The notes: generated by a model from the sequence alone, not told the origin. DNA of 64,000 nucleotides from Telluria aromaticivorans (GCF_013003915.1 NZ_JABAIV010000007.1:186001-250000), one strand, 5' to 3'. Positions 27,072 to 37,482 are shown, numbered from the stretch's first letter. Numbers and translations: made by a program.

Positions 27072-28375
27072 ACGCTGAGTGAGCTGACTACCAGCTTGCG
27101 CTTGCCGTTCGCCGCCAGCGGAATATCATTTTCTTCCTGCAGCGAGATATCGAAGAAGCCGCCCCAGCGCCGTAGCTGGGCATCGAGCACGAAGGCGCGC
27201 TGTTCCGGATTCAGGCTGCCGTGACGCGGCACCACGGCCAGCGTGATCTCGCCGGCCCGTGCCTGCCGCACCTGGTACAGGCGCACGAAGTCCCAGGTCA
27301 CTTCATCGATGACAATGGCGAGTCCGGGAATGCGCTTTCCGGCCCGGTCAACCAGGAATTCATGGCCGCGTCCATCGATCACCGGGCAGCGGCCGTCCGC
27401 ATCGATGCGGCCGTAGTCACCGGTGCGGTAACGGATCAGCGGCATCACGTCATTCCATAGCGAAGTTCCCACGATTTCAGCGCGCTCGCCATCCATGCGG
27501 TTTTCATTCCAACCGTAGAGCTGCTGGAACATGTAGTCGGACCTTCCCTGCTCGTTCACATCCAGGAAAGCCAGGTTGGTGCGCTCCGACAATCCATAGT
27601 TCAGCGACACCGAGGCGTGGAACAGCCGCCGGATCGACCCGAGCTGTGCCGGGGTCGCCGGCTCCGACGCCAGCAACACCGCTTTTACCTGCACGTCCAG
27701 CTCGCCCGGCTGAAGCAAGTCGGCCAGCGCCGTCACGGAACTCGGATAGCCATGCACGTACTCGGGGCGGAAGCGAGCAATCGCATCGAGGATCGCCGCC
27801 TTGTGTTGTTCGTGCACGTGATAAGGCGACAGCATCAAGCGGTTGCCCACCACGCGGCACGGTTCTTCATGGGCCAGGCGGCGGGCGTCGGCGCCGATGC
27901 GCAGGATGCGGGACTTGTCGAAGGAAAAGCCGAGCTTGCCCCATTCGTGGGTGAAGAAGGCTTTTTCGATGTCCGCCAGCCGCTTGGTGCGCCACATGCC
28001 GATGCCCTGCCCGGACGAACCGCCGCTGGTGGCATACATCAGCTTGGACGGGTCGAGCCGCTCGTCGAGGAACTCGCGCTGCTGCGCCATGACCTCTTCC
28101 TTGGCGAGATAAGGAAAGGCTGCCAGCACCTCTTGCAGCGGCTCATTCGCCGCCTCGTGGGCGCTGAGCCTGACCGTGCGGCGGTAGTGCGGCACATGTT
28201 CCAGCGCGTGGACCAGGACCTGGCGCAGGCGCAGGCCAGCCTGTGCGGCAACCACTGTGCTGTCCTGTGCCAGCAGTTCGCGCACGCGGAAGAAGTCGGG
28301 GTGATAGAGGACGCGGCTCGGAATATAGCGGCGCCAGGCGTAGTAATGCTTGGAAAGGACGTCGTGCAGGGCCAC
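27068..28375 (-). CDS. PaaK/CapK-like AMP-forming acyl-CoA ligase family protein
   Basis: 435 residues of the phenylacetate-CoA ligase branch of adenylate-forming enzymes. YATSGGSSGQGIGMWRT is the ATP-binding P-loop (SGGSTG type), SVSLNYGLSERTNLAF gives the adenine-contact YGxxE motif, and IRYRTGDYGRI the YRTGD motif that contacts the ribose. The closing NGKRKLVVSSL carries the catalytic-type Lys region. It should activate a carboxylic acid as an acyl-adenylate. It starts three bases after the opine-dehydrogenase-like gene ends, so the two are one operon. Its end overlaps the convergent T6SS-linked gene by four bases. Confidence 0.85.
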   Translation of the reverse strand: MALHDVLSKHYYAWRRYIPSRVLYHPDFFRVRELLAQDSTVVAAQAGLRLRQVLVHALEHVPHYRRTVRLSAHEAANEPLQEVLAAFPYLAKEEVMAQQREFLDERLDPSKLMYATSGGSSGQGIGMWRTKRLADIEKAFFTHEWGKLGFSFDKSRILRIGADARRLAHEEPCRVVGNRLMLSPYHVHEQHKAAILDAIARFRPEYVHGYPSSVTALADLLQPGELDVQVKAVLLASEPATPAQLGSIRRLFHASVSLNYGLSERTNLAFLDVNEQGRSDYMFQQLYGWNENRMDGERAEIVGTSLWNDVMPLIRYRTGDYGRIDADGRCPVIDGRGHEFLVDRAGKRIPGLAIVIDEVTWDFVRLYQVRQARAGEITLAVVPRHGSLNPEQRAFVLDAQLRRWGGFFDISLQEENDIPLAANGKRKLVVSSLSV

Positions 28376-28378
28376 GCG

Positions 28379-29470
28379 TCACCCGTTCAGGATGCGTTTG
28401 AATTCGTCCGGGGACACTTCACCCAGTCCCAGGCTGGCCAGGGTGCGCGCCTCCGCAGTGAAATCGCGGTCGAGCAGGCCGCTGGCGATCACAATCAAGG
28501 CATCGGCCGTGGGCGTCGGTACGCCCATCAGGCGGCCGATCGAGGACAGCAGCGCCAGCCCCATCGGCACGTCTTCGGTAATGAAGCGGGTCTGCAGGGT
28601 GGCCGGTCCCTTGGGCCCGCCTTCAGCGGCGTAGCGGCGGAAGACGGACAGCGAGGGCTGCGACAGGTCTTCTTCGTTGCGGAACTTGCATTCGTCGAAA
28701 TAGGGCGAAGGCTTGCCGCCGGTTGCGGCGATGACGGCGCTCTTTTCCGCATCGAGCCGGTACAGCAGGTTCAGGACCGAAGGCGTGAAGGCTTCGCGGT
28801 ACATCCAGAATTCGCCCTGCGCATATTCGATGCGGCTGGCCGACAGCAGCGCGCCGATGGTGTGGACGATCAGGTTCGGGTTGTGCATCGCCGACTCGAC
28901 CACGTTGCTGCGCGTTGCGACATAGGTCGGGAACAATTGGGCGGCACGTTCGAGTCCTTCGGCGGCACGGTCGCGCGGCAGGAAGGCCAGCGCATTGCGC
29001 GTGTTGCGGAACAGGACATTGACCACACCCGGCGCCGTAATGCGCGCATCGTAGGGCAGGCTTTCACCTTCAGCCAGCAGGAAAGCTTCCCTGGCCTGGT
29101 AGGGAAGGAAATGGCAGGACCCCATGTAGCCGGGCGCCAGCAGCACCAGCTGGTGCGCCTTCAGGTAGGGGCCGATCAGTGCGGCGATGGCGGCATGGCA
29201 CTGGGTCTGGGTGGTGATGTAGATGACGTCGGGCGTCACTGCAAAGGCTTCGTCGACATCGCGCGTGGCCAGCGCGATCGAGGCCATGCTGGTCTCGCCC
29301 CCTTTCGGATTGCTGACGATCCGGATCGTGCGCGATTCACGCACCATGTCGAAATTCTCGTCATGCAGGGAGTGCGACGTCTTGAACAGGACGACGCGGT
29401 TTCCTTCCTGCGCGAGGATTGCGCCGAGCGCACATCCGGCATTGCCTGCACCAACCATTAACACGTTCAT
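28379..29470 (-). CDS. NAD(P)-dependent octopine/nopaline dehydrogenase family protein
   Basis: 363 residues. [23 protein letters not shown] is a Rossmann nucleotide-binding start (GAGNAG). The C-terminal half contains [24 protein letters not shown], in which HNPN.IVHT.G is the family's conserved catalytic region (His in HT pair), and [14 protein letters not shown]. Family members reductively join an amino acid to a 2-oxo acid or act as related dehydrogenases. The start at 29470 has GGAGG seven bases upstream. It leads an operon with the PaaK-like ligase, an unusual pairing. Confidence 0.85.
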   Translation of the reverse strand: MNVLMVGAGNAGCALGAILAQEGNRVVLFKTSHSLHDENFDMVRESRTIRIVSNPKGGETSMASIALATRDVDEAFAVTPDVIYITTQTQCHAAIAALIGPYLKAHQLVLLAPGYMGSCHFLPYQAREAFLLAEGESLPYDARITAPGVVNVLFRNTRNALAFLPRDRAAEGLERAAQLFPTYVATRSNVVESAMHNPNLIVHTIGALLSASRIEYAQGEFWMYREAFTPSVLNLLYRLDAEKSAVIAATGGKPSPYFDECKFRNEEDLSQPSLSVFRRYAAEGGPKGPATLQTRFITEDVPMGLALLSSIGRLMGVPTPTADALIVIASGLLDRDFTAEARTLASLGLGEVSPDEFKRILNG

Positions 29471-29855
29471 GCGTCCTCCATTCGACCAAGCAAGGGCACG
29501 ACGCGGCAAGCGTCAGCGACCTGGTCCGCAAGGCAGCGGCGGCTTGATTAACAGGTTCATCAGAAGCGGCAACAGGTTTGGAAGCACGCACAAACGTACC
29601 CTGAGACACGCGCAGGGTGCGTCTCCACCTCGCCGCCCGAAGCAATCAATATCGGACTAGCAATGCTCTTGGCTGCTCATCGATTAAATTTAAGATAAGT
29701 TTGTTCATTTGCGAAGTCAACCGAATTCCCGCTTGAGCCCGGTACGCAGAGTCGTGTAAACCGGACGAAAATTTCCGCGGTTCACCGTGCCGGAATGAGG
29801 GAAGTCGCATGGGCTCTAGCATGGCCTGTCGAGACGCGTTTCCCATTGCCATCAA
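29471..29855. other. Intergenic region upstream of the dehydrogenase-ligase operon
   Basis: 385 bases with no convincing gene. It holds the promoter of the leftward operon. A direct repeat AACAGGTT occurs at 29550-29557 and 29571-29578, 21 bases apart (two helical turns), and a short hairpin ACCCTG-N9-CAGGGT at 29598-29618. Either could bind a regulator; neither is proven. Confidence 0.4.
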
Positions 29856-29897
29856 ATAAAAAAAGCCTGAAGAGCTCGCACTCTTCAGGCTTTTTAA
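29856..29897 (-). terminator. Rho-independent terminator after glmS (bidirectional)
   Basis: Stem GCCTGAAGAG (29865-29874), loop CTCGCA, stem CTCTTCAGGC (29881-29890), with an A-run on the left (29856-29864) and a T-run on the right (29891-29895). The A-run gives a U-tract for leftward transcripts from glmS; the T-run would also stop rightward transcripts. Confidence 0.9.
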
Positions 29898-29914
29898 CAA
29901 TCAGGTCGCCAGGC

Positions 29915-31744
29915 TTATTCGACGGTCACCGACTTCGCCAGGTTGCGCGGCTTGTCCACGTCGGTACCACGTGCCAGCGCGGTGTGATACGCCAACAGCT
30001 GCAGTGCGGCCACGTGCAGGATCGGCGACAGGTCGCCATAGTGTTCCGGCAGGCGGATCACGTGCACGCCATCGCCCGAGGTGATACGCGAGTCGACGTC
30101 GGCGAAGACGTACAGTTGGCCGCCGCGGGCGCGCACTTCCTGCATGTTCGATTTCAGTTTTTCCAGCAGGGCATCGTTCGGGGCGATCGTTACTACCGGC
30201 ATCTCTTCGGTCACCAGCGCCAGCGGGCCGTGCTTCAGTTCACCAGCTGGATAGGCTTCGGCGTGGATGTACGAGATTTCCTTGAGTTTCAAGGCGCCCT
30301 CTAAGGCGATCGGGTAGTGCATGCCGCGGCCCAGGAACAGGGCGTTTTCCTTGCGCGCGAATTCTTCGGCCCAGGCGATGATTTGCGGTTCGAGCGCCAG
30401 CACCGCGGAGATCGCGACCGGCAGGTGGCGCATCATTTTGAGGTGTTCGGCTTCGGCTTCTTCGGTCAGGCGGCCGTTGACTTGCGCCAAGGTCAGGGTC
30501 AGCAGGAACAGCGCCGCCAGCTGGGTGGTAAAGGCCTTGGTCGAGGCGACGCCGACTTCGACGCCGGCACGGGTGATGTAGTTCAGCTTGCACTCGCGCA
30601 CCATGGCGCTGGTCGAGACGTTGCAAATGGTGAGCGTGTGCGGCATGCCCATGCTGCGTGCGTGCTTCAGCGCGGCCAGGGTGTCGGCGGTTTCGCCGGA
30701 CTGGGAAATCGTCACGACCAGGGTCTGCGGGTGCGGCACGCTGTCGCGGTAGCGGTATTCGCTGGCAATCTCGACGTTGACGGGGACCTTGGCGATCGAT
30801 TCGATCCAGTATTTCGCGGTCAAGCCGGCGTAGTAGCTGGTGCCGCAGGCCAGGATCAGCACGCGGTCGATTTCCTTGAACACGCCATAGGCGCCGTCGC
30901 CGAACAGCTCCGGCATGATGCCGGTGACGCCCTCGAGGGTGTCGCCGATGACGCGCGGCTGTTCGAAGATTTCCTTTTGCATGTAGTGGCGGTACGGGCC
31001 CAGCTCGGCTGCGCCGGTGTGGGCGTGCACGGTTTTCACTTCTCGCTCGACCGGACGACCGTCGACGTCGACGATCCAGTAGCGCGCCAGTTGCAGGTCA
31101 ACGACGTCGCCTTCTTCCAGGTAGATGATCTGGTTGGTGGTGCCGGCCAGCGCCATCGCGTCCGAAGCGACGAAATTCTCGCCTTCGCCCACGCCCAGGA
31201 TCAGCGGCGAGCCCTGGCGGGCCGCGACCACGCGGTGCGGCTCTTCGCGCGAGAACACGGCGATGGCGTAGGCGCCATGCAGGCGTTTCACCGCCTGCTG
31301 CACGGTCTCGAACAGGTCGCCGGTGTACATGTGGTCGACCAGGTGGGCGATGACTTCGGTATCGGTCTGGCTGGTGAAGACGTAGCCGAGGGCGGTCAGT
31401 TCGGCGCGCAGCTCGTCGTGGTTTTCGATGATGCCGTTGTGGACGAGGGCGATGCGGGCATTGTCTTCGGTCGGCGAGAAGTGCGGGTGGGCATTGTGCG
31501 AAGCCGGTGCGCCGTGGGTGGCCCAGCGGGTGTGGGCGATGCCGGTGAAACCTTCGAGGCGCGCTTCACGCACTTGCGATTCGAGCTCGGCCACGCGCGA
31601 GGTGCTGCGCGAACGGGTCAGTTTGCCGTCCAGGTGCACGGCGACGCCGCAGGAGTCGTAACCGCGATATTCGAGGCGCTTCAGGCCCTCGATCAGGACT
31701 GGAGTGATGTTGCGCTTGGCGACTGCACCGACGATACCGCACAT
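29915..31744 (-). CDS. glmS: Glutamine-fructose-6-phosphate aminotransferase (isomerising)
   Basis: 609 residues, standard length. MCGIVGAVA gives the N-terminal nucleophile Cys after Met removal (class II glutamine amidotransferase), followed by [14 protein letters not shown] and [10 protein letters not shown]. After about residue 240 come two SIS domains ([24 protein letters not shown]) and the C-terminal [11 protein letters not shown]. It makes glucosamine-6-phosphate from fructose-6-phosphate and glutamine, the first step toward UDP-GlcNAc. glmU lies on the same strand but an oppositely oriented AsnC-type regulator separates them, so they are not one operon. Confidence 0.98.
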   Translation of the reverse strand: MCGIVGAVAKRNITPVLIEGLKRLEYRGYDSCGVAVHLDGKLTRSRSTSRVAELESQVREARLEGFTGIAHTRWATHGAPASHNAHPHFSPTEDNARIALVHNGIIENHDELRAELTALGYVFTSQTDTEVIAHLVDHMYTGDLFETVQQAVKRLHGAYAIAVFSREEPHRVVAARQGSPLILGVGEGENFVASDAMALAGTTNQIIYLEEGDVVDLQLARYWIVDVDGRPVEREVKTVHAHTGAAELGPYRHYMQKEIFEQPRVIGDTLEGVTGIMPELFGDGAYGVFKEIDRVLILACGTSYYAGLTAKYWIESIAKVPVNVEIASEYRYRDSVPHPQTLVVTISQSGETADTLAALKHARSMGMPHTLTICNVSTSAMVRECKLNYITRAGVEVGVASTKAFTTQLAALFLLTLTLAQVNGRLTEEAEAEHLKMMRHLPVAISAVLALEPQIIAWAEEFARKENALFLGRGMHYPIALEGALKLKEISYIHAEAYPAGELKHGPLALVTEEMPVVTIAPNDALLEKLKSNMQEVRARGGQLYVFADVDSRITSGDGVHVIRLPEHYGDLSPILHVAALQLLAYHTALARGTDVDKPRNLAKSVTVE

Positions 31745-31794
31745 GGTAGACCTCGTTTAAAAATTAGCAATAAGTCCTATCGTAGAGCAACCAG

Positions 31795-31903
31795 TGTGAA
31801 ATAAGCTTTCAGATTTAACACATATTTGAAATATTATTCCACGTGCTACTCGCGATGAAATATTATTTCATTTAACGCACAATTATTTTTTAATTATTTC
31901 ACA
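31795..31903. promoter_or_regulatory. Repeat-rich operator between glmS and AsnC-type regulator
   Basis: The 161-bp AT-rich divergent gap carries four related sites: TGTGAAATAA (31795), TGAAATATTATT (31827-31838), TGAAATATTATTTCA (31856-31870) and TTATTTCACA (31894-31903). The outer two are exact 10-bp inverted copies, and the inner two share a 12-bp direct repeat 29 bases apart. Arrays of AT-rich sites like this are typical of Lrp/AsnC proteins, which wrap DNA and repress their own gene. Control of glmS by it is inferred. Confidence 0.6.
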
Positions 31904-31905
31904 CC

Positions 31906-32376
31906 ATGTCAGATCAATTACTTCTCGACGAGCTTGATCGTCGCATCCTCAATGCATTGCAGGCTGATGCATCGCATACGAATGCCGAGTTGGCTGAACT
32001 GGTGCACGTGTCACCGCCCACTTGTTTGCGCCGCGTAAAACAGCTCACCGACAATGGTGTTATCGAGCGGCAAGTAGCGATCGTGTCCCCCGACAAGCTT
32101 GGTGCGCGCCTGACGGCCATCGTCGAGATCACGCTGGACGTGCAGGCAGCCGAGCGCATGGAGGAATTCGAACGCCTGGTGGCGCTCGAGCCGGCCGCCC
32201 TGCAATGCTACCGCGTCACGCCGGGCCCGGATTTCGTGCTCGTCGTGCAGGTGGCGGACATGCCGGCCTACCACGAGCTGGCGCACCGCCTGTTCACGGC
32301 GCATGCCAACGTGCGCAACGTCAAAGCCTATTTCTCCACCCACCGCAGCAAGTTCGACACGCGCATTACTGTGTGA
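31906..32376 (+). CDS. Lrp/AsnC family transcriptional regulator
   Basis: 156 residues. DELDRRILNALQADASHTNAELAELVHVSPPTCLRRVKQLTDNGVI is the N-terminal helix-turn-helix of the AsnC family, followed by the RAM effector domain (LTAIVEITLDVQ, then CYRVTPGPDFVLVVQV, and AYFSTHRSKFDTRI at the end). It is divergent from glmS and probably autoregulated through the repeats between them. The ligand is unknown; amino acids are usual for the family. Confidence 0.92.
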   Translation: MSDQLLLDELDRRILNALQADASHTNAELAELVHVSPPTCLRRVKQLTDNGVIERQVAIVSPDKLGARLTAIVEITLDVQAAERMEEFERLVALEPAALQCYRVTPGPDFVLVVQVADMPAYHELAHRLFTAHANVRNVKAYFSTHRSKFDTRITV

Positions 32377-32390
32377 GGTCCTGTGGATAA

Positions 32391-32462
32391 GGCTGTGGAC
32401 TGGTAGGGGTAAGAGCCGTGGATAAGCACGGTATGACCCTGTGCTTATCCTGTGGCTTTGCT
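32391..32462. other. Hairpin with DnaA-box-like ends between AsnC-type gene and glmU
   Basis: The convergent gap holds GGATAAGCACGG and, after six bases, CCTGTGCTTATCC, which pair with one bulge. TGTGGATAA at 32392-32400 matches the DnaA box exactly and CGTGGATAA at 32417 with one change. There is no T-run, so this is at best a weak terminator for both converging genes. Confidence 0.4.
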
Positions 32463-32478
32463 GTGAATTGACGGTGGA

Positions 32479-33855
32479 TTACTTCTTGGCCTTCACCGGA
32501 CGGCTCCATCCTTCGATGGTCATCTGCTTGCTACGCGAGATGGTCAGCTTGCCTGCCGGCGCATCCTTGGTAAGCGTCGTGCCCGCACCCAGGGTCGCGC
32601 CCTTGCCGACGGTCACGGGCGCCACCAGCTGGCTGTCGCTGCCGATGAAGGCGTCGTCTTCGATCACGGTGCGGAATTTGTTGGCGCCATCGTAGTTGCA
32701 GGTAATGGTGCCGGCGCCAATGTTCACGCGCGAACCGATGGTGGCGTCGCCGACATAGGCCAGGTGGTTGGCCTTGCTGTGCGCGGCCACCGTGCTGTTC
32801 TTGATCTCGACGAAGTTTCCCACATGGACGTCCTCGCCCAGCTCGGTGCCCGGGCGCAGGCGTGCGTACGGACCGATCTGGGACTGAGCGCCGACGATCG
32901 CGTCTTCGATATGGCAGAAGGGCTTGATGGTGGCGCCCGCGCCGACCCGCGCATTGACCAGCACGCAGTGCGGGCCCACGGTGACGCCGTCGGCCAGCTC
33001 GACGCGGCCTTCGAACACGCAACCGACGTCGATCGTCACGTCGCGGCCGCAAATCAGTTCACCGCGCACGTCGATGCGTGCCGGATCCATCAGGGTGATT
33101 CCCTTTTCCAGCAGTGCATTGGCAATGTTCAGCTGATGACGGCGCTCGAGCTCGGCCAATTGCACCTTGCTGTTGACGCCTGCCACTTCCCACTCGGCCG
33201 AAGGATGGGCCGATACCACCGGCACGCCATCGCTAACTGCCTGGGCCACGATATCGGTCAGGTAATACTCGCCCTGGGCATTGTTGTTCGACAGCGCGGC
33301 CAACCATTTCTTGAGGTGCGGGGTCGGCACGACCATGATGCCGCTGTTGATCTCGCGGATCGCACGCTCGGCCTCGCTGGCGTCTTTCTCTTCGACGATG
33401 CGCACGATGCTGCCGTTCTCGCGCACGATGCGGCCCAGCCCGAACGGGTTGCCCTGCTCGACGGTCAGGATGGCGAGCTTGTCGCTACCGGCGGCCTCGA
33501 CCAGGCGAGCGAGCGTTGCGGCGGTGGTCAGCGGCACGTCGCCGTAGAGCACCAGGGTCGGCACGCTTTCATCCAGCTGCGGCACCGCCTGCATGACCGC
33601 GTGGCCAGTGCCGAGCTGCGGCTGCTGGAGGGCGATATCGATCGCGGTACCGGTTGCCGCGGACAGCTTGCCGAGCATCTCCGGCACCGCTGCGCCCCCG
33701 TGACCGTAAATCACGCATAATTTACTCAACGATAAGCTTCGCGCCGTATCGATGACATGCTGCAACAGCGGCTTCCCCGCCAGTGGATGCAGGACTTTCG
33801 GCAGCGCAGATTGCATGCGCTTTCCCATGCCGGCGGCGAGGATCACAACGTTCAT
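32479..33855 (-). CDS. glmU: Bifunctional UDP-GlcNAc pyrophosphorylase / GlcN-1-P acetyltransferase
   Basis: 458 residues. The N-terminal uridyltransferase domain has [20 protein letters not shown] with the catalytic Arg and Lys, LYGDVPLT and GEYYLTDI. From about residue 230 the left-handed beta helix begins (hexapeptides such as [31 protein letters not shown]), ending with the acetyltransferase residues in [16 protein letters not shown]. It makes UDP-GlcNAc for peptidoglycan and LPS. On the same strand as glmS with the AsnC gene between. Confidence 0.98.
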   Translation of the reverse strand: MNVVILAAGMGKRMQSALPKVLHPLAGKPLLQHVIDTARSLSLSKLCVIYGHGGAAVPEMLGKLSAATGTAIDIALQQPQLGTGHAVMQAVPQLDESVPTLVLYGDVPLTTAATLARLVEAAGSDKLAILTVEQGNPFGLGRIVRENGSIVRIVEEKDASEAERAIREINSGIMVVPTPHLKKWLAALSNNNAQGEYYLTDIVAQAVSDGVPVVSAHPSAEWEVAGVNSKVQLAELERRHQLNIANALLEKGITLMDPARIDVRGELICGRDVTIDVGCVFEGRVELADGVTVGPHCVLVNARVGAGATIKPFCHIEDAIVGAQSQIGPYARLRPGTELGEDVHVGNFVEIKNSTVAAHSKANHLAYVGDATIGSRVNIGAGTITCNYDGANKFRTVIEDDAFIGSDSQLVAPVTVGKGATLGAGTTLTKDAPAGKLTISRSKQMTIEGWSRPVKAKK

Positions 33856-33880
33856 AAGCCGTTCTCAAAAAGTTGATAAT

Positions 33881-34774
33881 ATGAAAAAGTTTAACACGCC
33901 AGACAACTTGCTCCGGCGCACGATTGCGCTCTTCATGGTTGCTGTGCTTGCCCTTGCGGCAGGCTGCAGCTCGGTCAAGTTCACCTACAACCAAGGCGAT
34001 ACCTTACTGTATTGGTGGATGGATTCCTATGCCGACCTGGAAGGCCAGCAAGCCGACATCGCCAAGCGCGATATCGACAATTTGTTCAAATGGCACCGCC
34101 AGACCCAGTTGCGCGACTATGCGGCCCTGCTCGGCGGCTTCCAGCGCCAGCTGGCCGGCAACCCGACCCAGGCCGACCTGCTCAATGCCTACCGCGAGAT
34201 CCGCGTACGCGGCGAGCGCCTGGCCGCGCGTGCCGTTCCGGAAATCACGACCCTTGCACTGTCGATCAAACCGGACCAGATCGCCAACATCGAGCGCAAA
34301 TTCCAGTCGAAAAACGAGGAATACCGCAAGAAATTCATCCAGGGCAACACGGAGAAGCGCCAGAAAGCCCGCTTTAAAAAGTCGATGGAACAGTTCGACC
34401 TGTGGTTCGGCAACTTCAGCAGCGAGCAGGAAGCGACCCTGCGCCGTGCGTCCGATGCGCGTCCGCTCGACAACGAAGCCTGGCTCGAAGAGCGGGTCTG
34501 GCGCCAGCGCCGCATCGTGGGCGTGCTGCGCAAGATCCAGCAAGAAAAGCTGAACCGCGAGCAGGCGGCTGCGCAGATCCAGGCCATGCAGCGCGAGTTC
34601 TTTACCCGCATGGAGTCCCCGGAGCGCAAGGCCTTCTATGACACCAGCCTCGACCAGACCACGAAATACATCCTGACGGCGATCCGCATCGCGACCCCGG
34701 CGCAGAAGAAACACGCGCAGGAGCGCATGCAGGGCTGGATCACCGATTTCCAGGGACTGGCCGTAGGTAAATAA
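33881..34774 (+). CDS. DUF6279 family lipoprotein
   Basis: 297 residues from ATG 33881, divergent from glmU with only 25 bases between starts. The lipoprotein signal is TIALFMVAVLALAAGCSS. The mature part is almost all helix, rich in Arg, Gln and Glu (FTYNQGDTLLYWWMDSYADL, then RDIDNLFKWHRQTQL and RIATPAQKKHAQERMQGWI), consistent with DUF6279. Role unknown; an envelope location is predicted. Confidence 0.82.
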   Translation: MKKFNTPDNLLRRTIALFMVAVLALAAGCSSVKFTYNQGDTLLYWWMDSYADLEGQQADIAKRDIDNLFKWHRQTQLRDYAALLGGFQRQLAGNPTQADLLNAYREIRVRGERLAARAVPEITTLALSIKPDQIANIERKFQSKNEEYRKKFIQGNTEKRQKARFKKSMEQFDLWFGNFSSEQEATLRRASDARPLDNEAWLEERVWRQRRIVGVLRKIQQEKLNREQAAAQIQAMQREFFTRMESPERKAFYDTSLDQTTKYILTAIRIATPAQKKHAQERMQGWITDFQGLAVGK

Positions 34775-34838
34775 AGGCTGGCTGGCGGGGGCAGGGCGCT
34801 GCGATCCTGGTGCTGGTGCCCATGATATAGTGCCGCCC

Positions 34839-35480
34839 ATGCAAAAAAAGCCAGCCAAACCCAAGGCCCACGGCGCCCCGCGCCTGGCGCCGCGCCAGGT
34901 CCGCATCATCGGCGGCGCCTGGAAACGCGTCCTGCTCCCGGTCCTCGATGCCGAAGGCTTGCGCCCGACGCCGGACCGCGTCCGCGAAACCGTGTTTAAC
35001 TGGATCAACCACCAGCTCGGCGGCGATTGGGACCAGGCCGCCTTCCTCGACCTGTTCGCCGGTTCCGGCGCCCTCGGCTTCGAAGCGGCCAGCCGCGGCG
35101 CGGCCTCGGTGACGATGGTCGACAACCATGGTCCGGCGGCACGCCAGTTAGAGGCCAACCAGGAAAAGCTGAAAGCCGCCAACGTGCGGGTGCTGCGTGC
35201 GGACGCGCTGACCCTGGTCACAGACCTTGGCGCCCGCGGCCAGCGCTTCGACGTGATCTTCCTGGATCCGCCCTACCAGCTCGGCCTGCTCAGCCAGATC
35301 CTGCCGCTGTGCCCGGCCATCCTCAATGAAGGCGGCCTGGTGTATGCAGAAACCGGCGAGCCGCTGCCGCAGGAAGGCGACGATATTCCCGACTGGCTGC
35401 TAGGGTGGGATGCCATTCGCGCGGATAAAGCGGGCATGGTCTATTACTACCTGCTGAAGCTGCACGAAAAAGTTGCATAA
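34839..35480 (+). CDS. rsmD: 16S rRNA (guanine966-N2)-methyltransferase
   Basis: About 213 residues. VRIIGGAWKRVLLPV and LRPTPDRVRETVFNWI are the RsmD opening, FLDLFAGSGALGFEAASRGA is the SAM-binding motif I and VIFLDPPYQ the catalytic DPPY motif of N2-guanine methyltransferases. It methylates G966 of 16S rRNA in the small subunit. It precedes coaD, a common rsmD-coaD pairing. An in-frame GTG at 34830 is an alternative start; neither has a strong ribosome site. Confidence 0.95.
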   Translation: MQKKPAKPKAHGAPRLAPRQVRIIGGAWKRVLLPVLDAEGLRPTPDRVRETVFNWINHQLGGDWDQAAFLDLFAGSGALGFEAASRGAASVTMVDNHGPAARQLEANQEKLKAANVRVLRADALTLVTDLGARGQRFDVIFLDPPYQLGLLSQILPLCPAILNEGGLVYAETGEPLPQEGDDIPDWLLGWDAIRADKAGMVYYYLLKLHEKVA

Positions 35481-35535
35481 GCGAGTTAGCTGAGCGCGCC
35501 TTGCGCCTCCAATCTGCACAAGGATTGGGCAAAGA

Positions 35536-35554
35536 CCGCCCCAGGCTGGGGCGG
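35536..35554 (+). terminator. GC-rich hairpin between rsmD and coaD
   Basis: CCGCCCCA-GGC-TGGGGCGG, an exact 8-bp stem with a three-base loop. A T-run of only four follows at a distance, so it is a weak or attenuating terminator at most. Confidence 0.4.
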
Positions 35555-35595
35555 CTGCCGGATTTTCAGGCATAATGCGCGTTCCGATTAGGTGA

Positions 35596-36114
<519 letters not shown>

Positions 36115-36125
36115 GCGAGCTTTAA

Positions 36126-36389
<264 letters not shown>

Positions 36390-36393
36390 ATCC

Positions 36394-36421
36394 AGCCGGC
36401 TTCCCAGCCGGCTTTCTTTTT
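36394..36421 (+). terminator. Rho-independent terminator after the ferredoxin gene
   Basis: Stem AGCCGGC (36394-36400), loop TTCCCA, stem GCCGGCT (36407-36413), then TTCTTTTT. It closes the rsmD-coaD-ferredoxin unit. Confidence 0.85.
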
Positions 36422-36506
36422 CCCGTCCCTGGCCTGACCCGAATGCGCCGCCCTTGTGTGCGGGCACGCGCATAAGCCCGTTATCCTGCGTGCTATCCTG
36501 ATTTTC

Positions 36507-37058
36507 ATGGAGACGCCCAACGAGCCCAAGGAAACCCTGCCGTCCGCCCTGCACGAGCACGTCGGCACGGTATCCGATTTCTATGCCCGGCATGAAGAAA
36601 AAGCCACGGCCGGACAACGCCTGTTCGAAAATATCAGCCTCATCCTCGGCACCCCGGCCTATGTCGGCGCCAACCTGGTGGGCGCCGTCTTGTGGATGGG
36701 CTGGAATTTGGTGGCGCCTGGACTGGGCTTCGACCAGTGGGACGAGCCGCCCTTCTTCTGGCTGCAGGGATTCATTGCCCTGAATGCCTTCGTCATCTCT
36801 ACCGCCGTGCTGATTCGCCAGAATCGCATGTCCTCCCTCGCCAACCAGCACGCCCACCTCGATTTGCAGGTCAATCTGCTGGCGGAAGAAAAGAGCAGCA
36901 AGATCATCGGGATGCTGGAAGAACTGCGCCGCGACCTGCCCAATGTCCGCAACAAGGTCGACCACGAGGCCGAAGAGCTGTCCAGGCCGACCGATACCGA
37001 AGCGGTCCTGTCCATCATCGAAGAGTCGGGCGCCCAGCTCAACTGCGAACGCAAATAA
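36507..37058 (+). CDS. DUF1003 domain-containing membrane protein
   Basis: About 183 residues. After a soluble N-terminal part (GTVSDFYARHEEKATAGQRL) two membrane helices occur (PAYVGANLVGAVLWMGWNLV and FFWLQGFIALNAFVISTAVL), then QNRMSSLANQHAHLDLQVNLLAEEKSSK, which is the conserved RQ.R....eR.....L..Q.N..aE.ki pattern of DUF1003. The tail is an acidic helix. Function unknown. The ATG at 36507 gives the compact family-like start. Confidence 0.88.
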   Translation: METPNEPKETLPSALHEHVGTVSDFYARHEEKATAGQRLFENISLILGTPAYVGANLVGAVLWMGWNLVAPGLGFDQWDEPPFFWLQGFIALNAFVISTAVLIRQNRMSSLANQHAHLDLQVNLLAEEKSSKIIGMLEELRRDLPNVRNKVDHEAEELSRPTDTEAVLSIIEESGAQLNCERK

Positions 37059-37482
37059 TCGACTGCGCAGGTTCCTTGATCGGCCTTCAGGACGAACCGC
37101 GCCTGATGTCGCCTCTGATATTACCAACTCTCATCAATAGCGACTGAATCAACGTGAATTTTATGTAACACCTGTTATTACTCATCTATCAGATAACAAG
37201 ATCCCTATATTTAGCTTGATCTGCACAGTTTTCCACTCAGAACGTGCACCTCGGGGCCCGCCTGCGTTTTGCTTCAAATAGTGCATATAGTTGAGCTATT
37301 GTTCGACTACTCCTTTTAATTTGTCGATTATTTTCATTCATGCAGGCGTGACGATTTTCATCATTGGTAACTCTTTGTGAACTTTGTTAAATCCACGGGG
37401 CGTGAAAACTCCGGTGACGAAGAGTCACCGAGTGCAAAGCGCTGGATGGTCTACAACGAAGGGAAACGGAAAAAGCGGACGT
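37059..37482. other. AT-rich intergenic region with a stable hairpin
   Basis: More than 400 bases with no convincing protein gene and lower GC than the surroundings. CGGTGAC-GAAGA-GTCACCG (37412-37430) is an exact 7-bp hairpin. No riboswitch or known RNA family is recognised. A small RNA is possible but unsupported beyond the hairpin. Confidence 0.4.

Noticed and set aside
29646..29900. 84-codon minus-strand frame upstream of the dehydrogenase operon
   Set aside because: It begins inside the glmS terminator and has no protein-like features.
31836..31848. TTCCACGTGCT as a fourth parS site
   Set aside because: Only the left half and core match; the right half (GAAAC) is lost and it lies in the AsnC-type operator.
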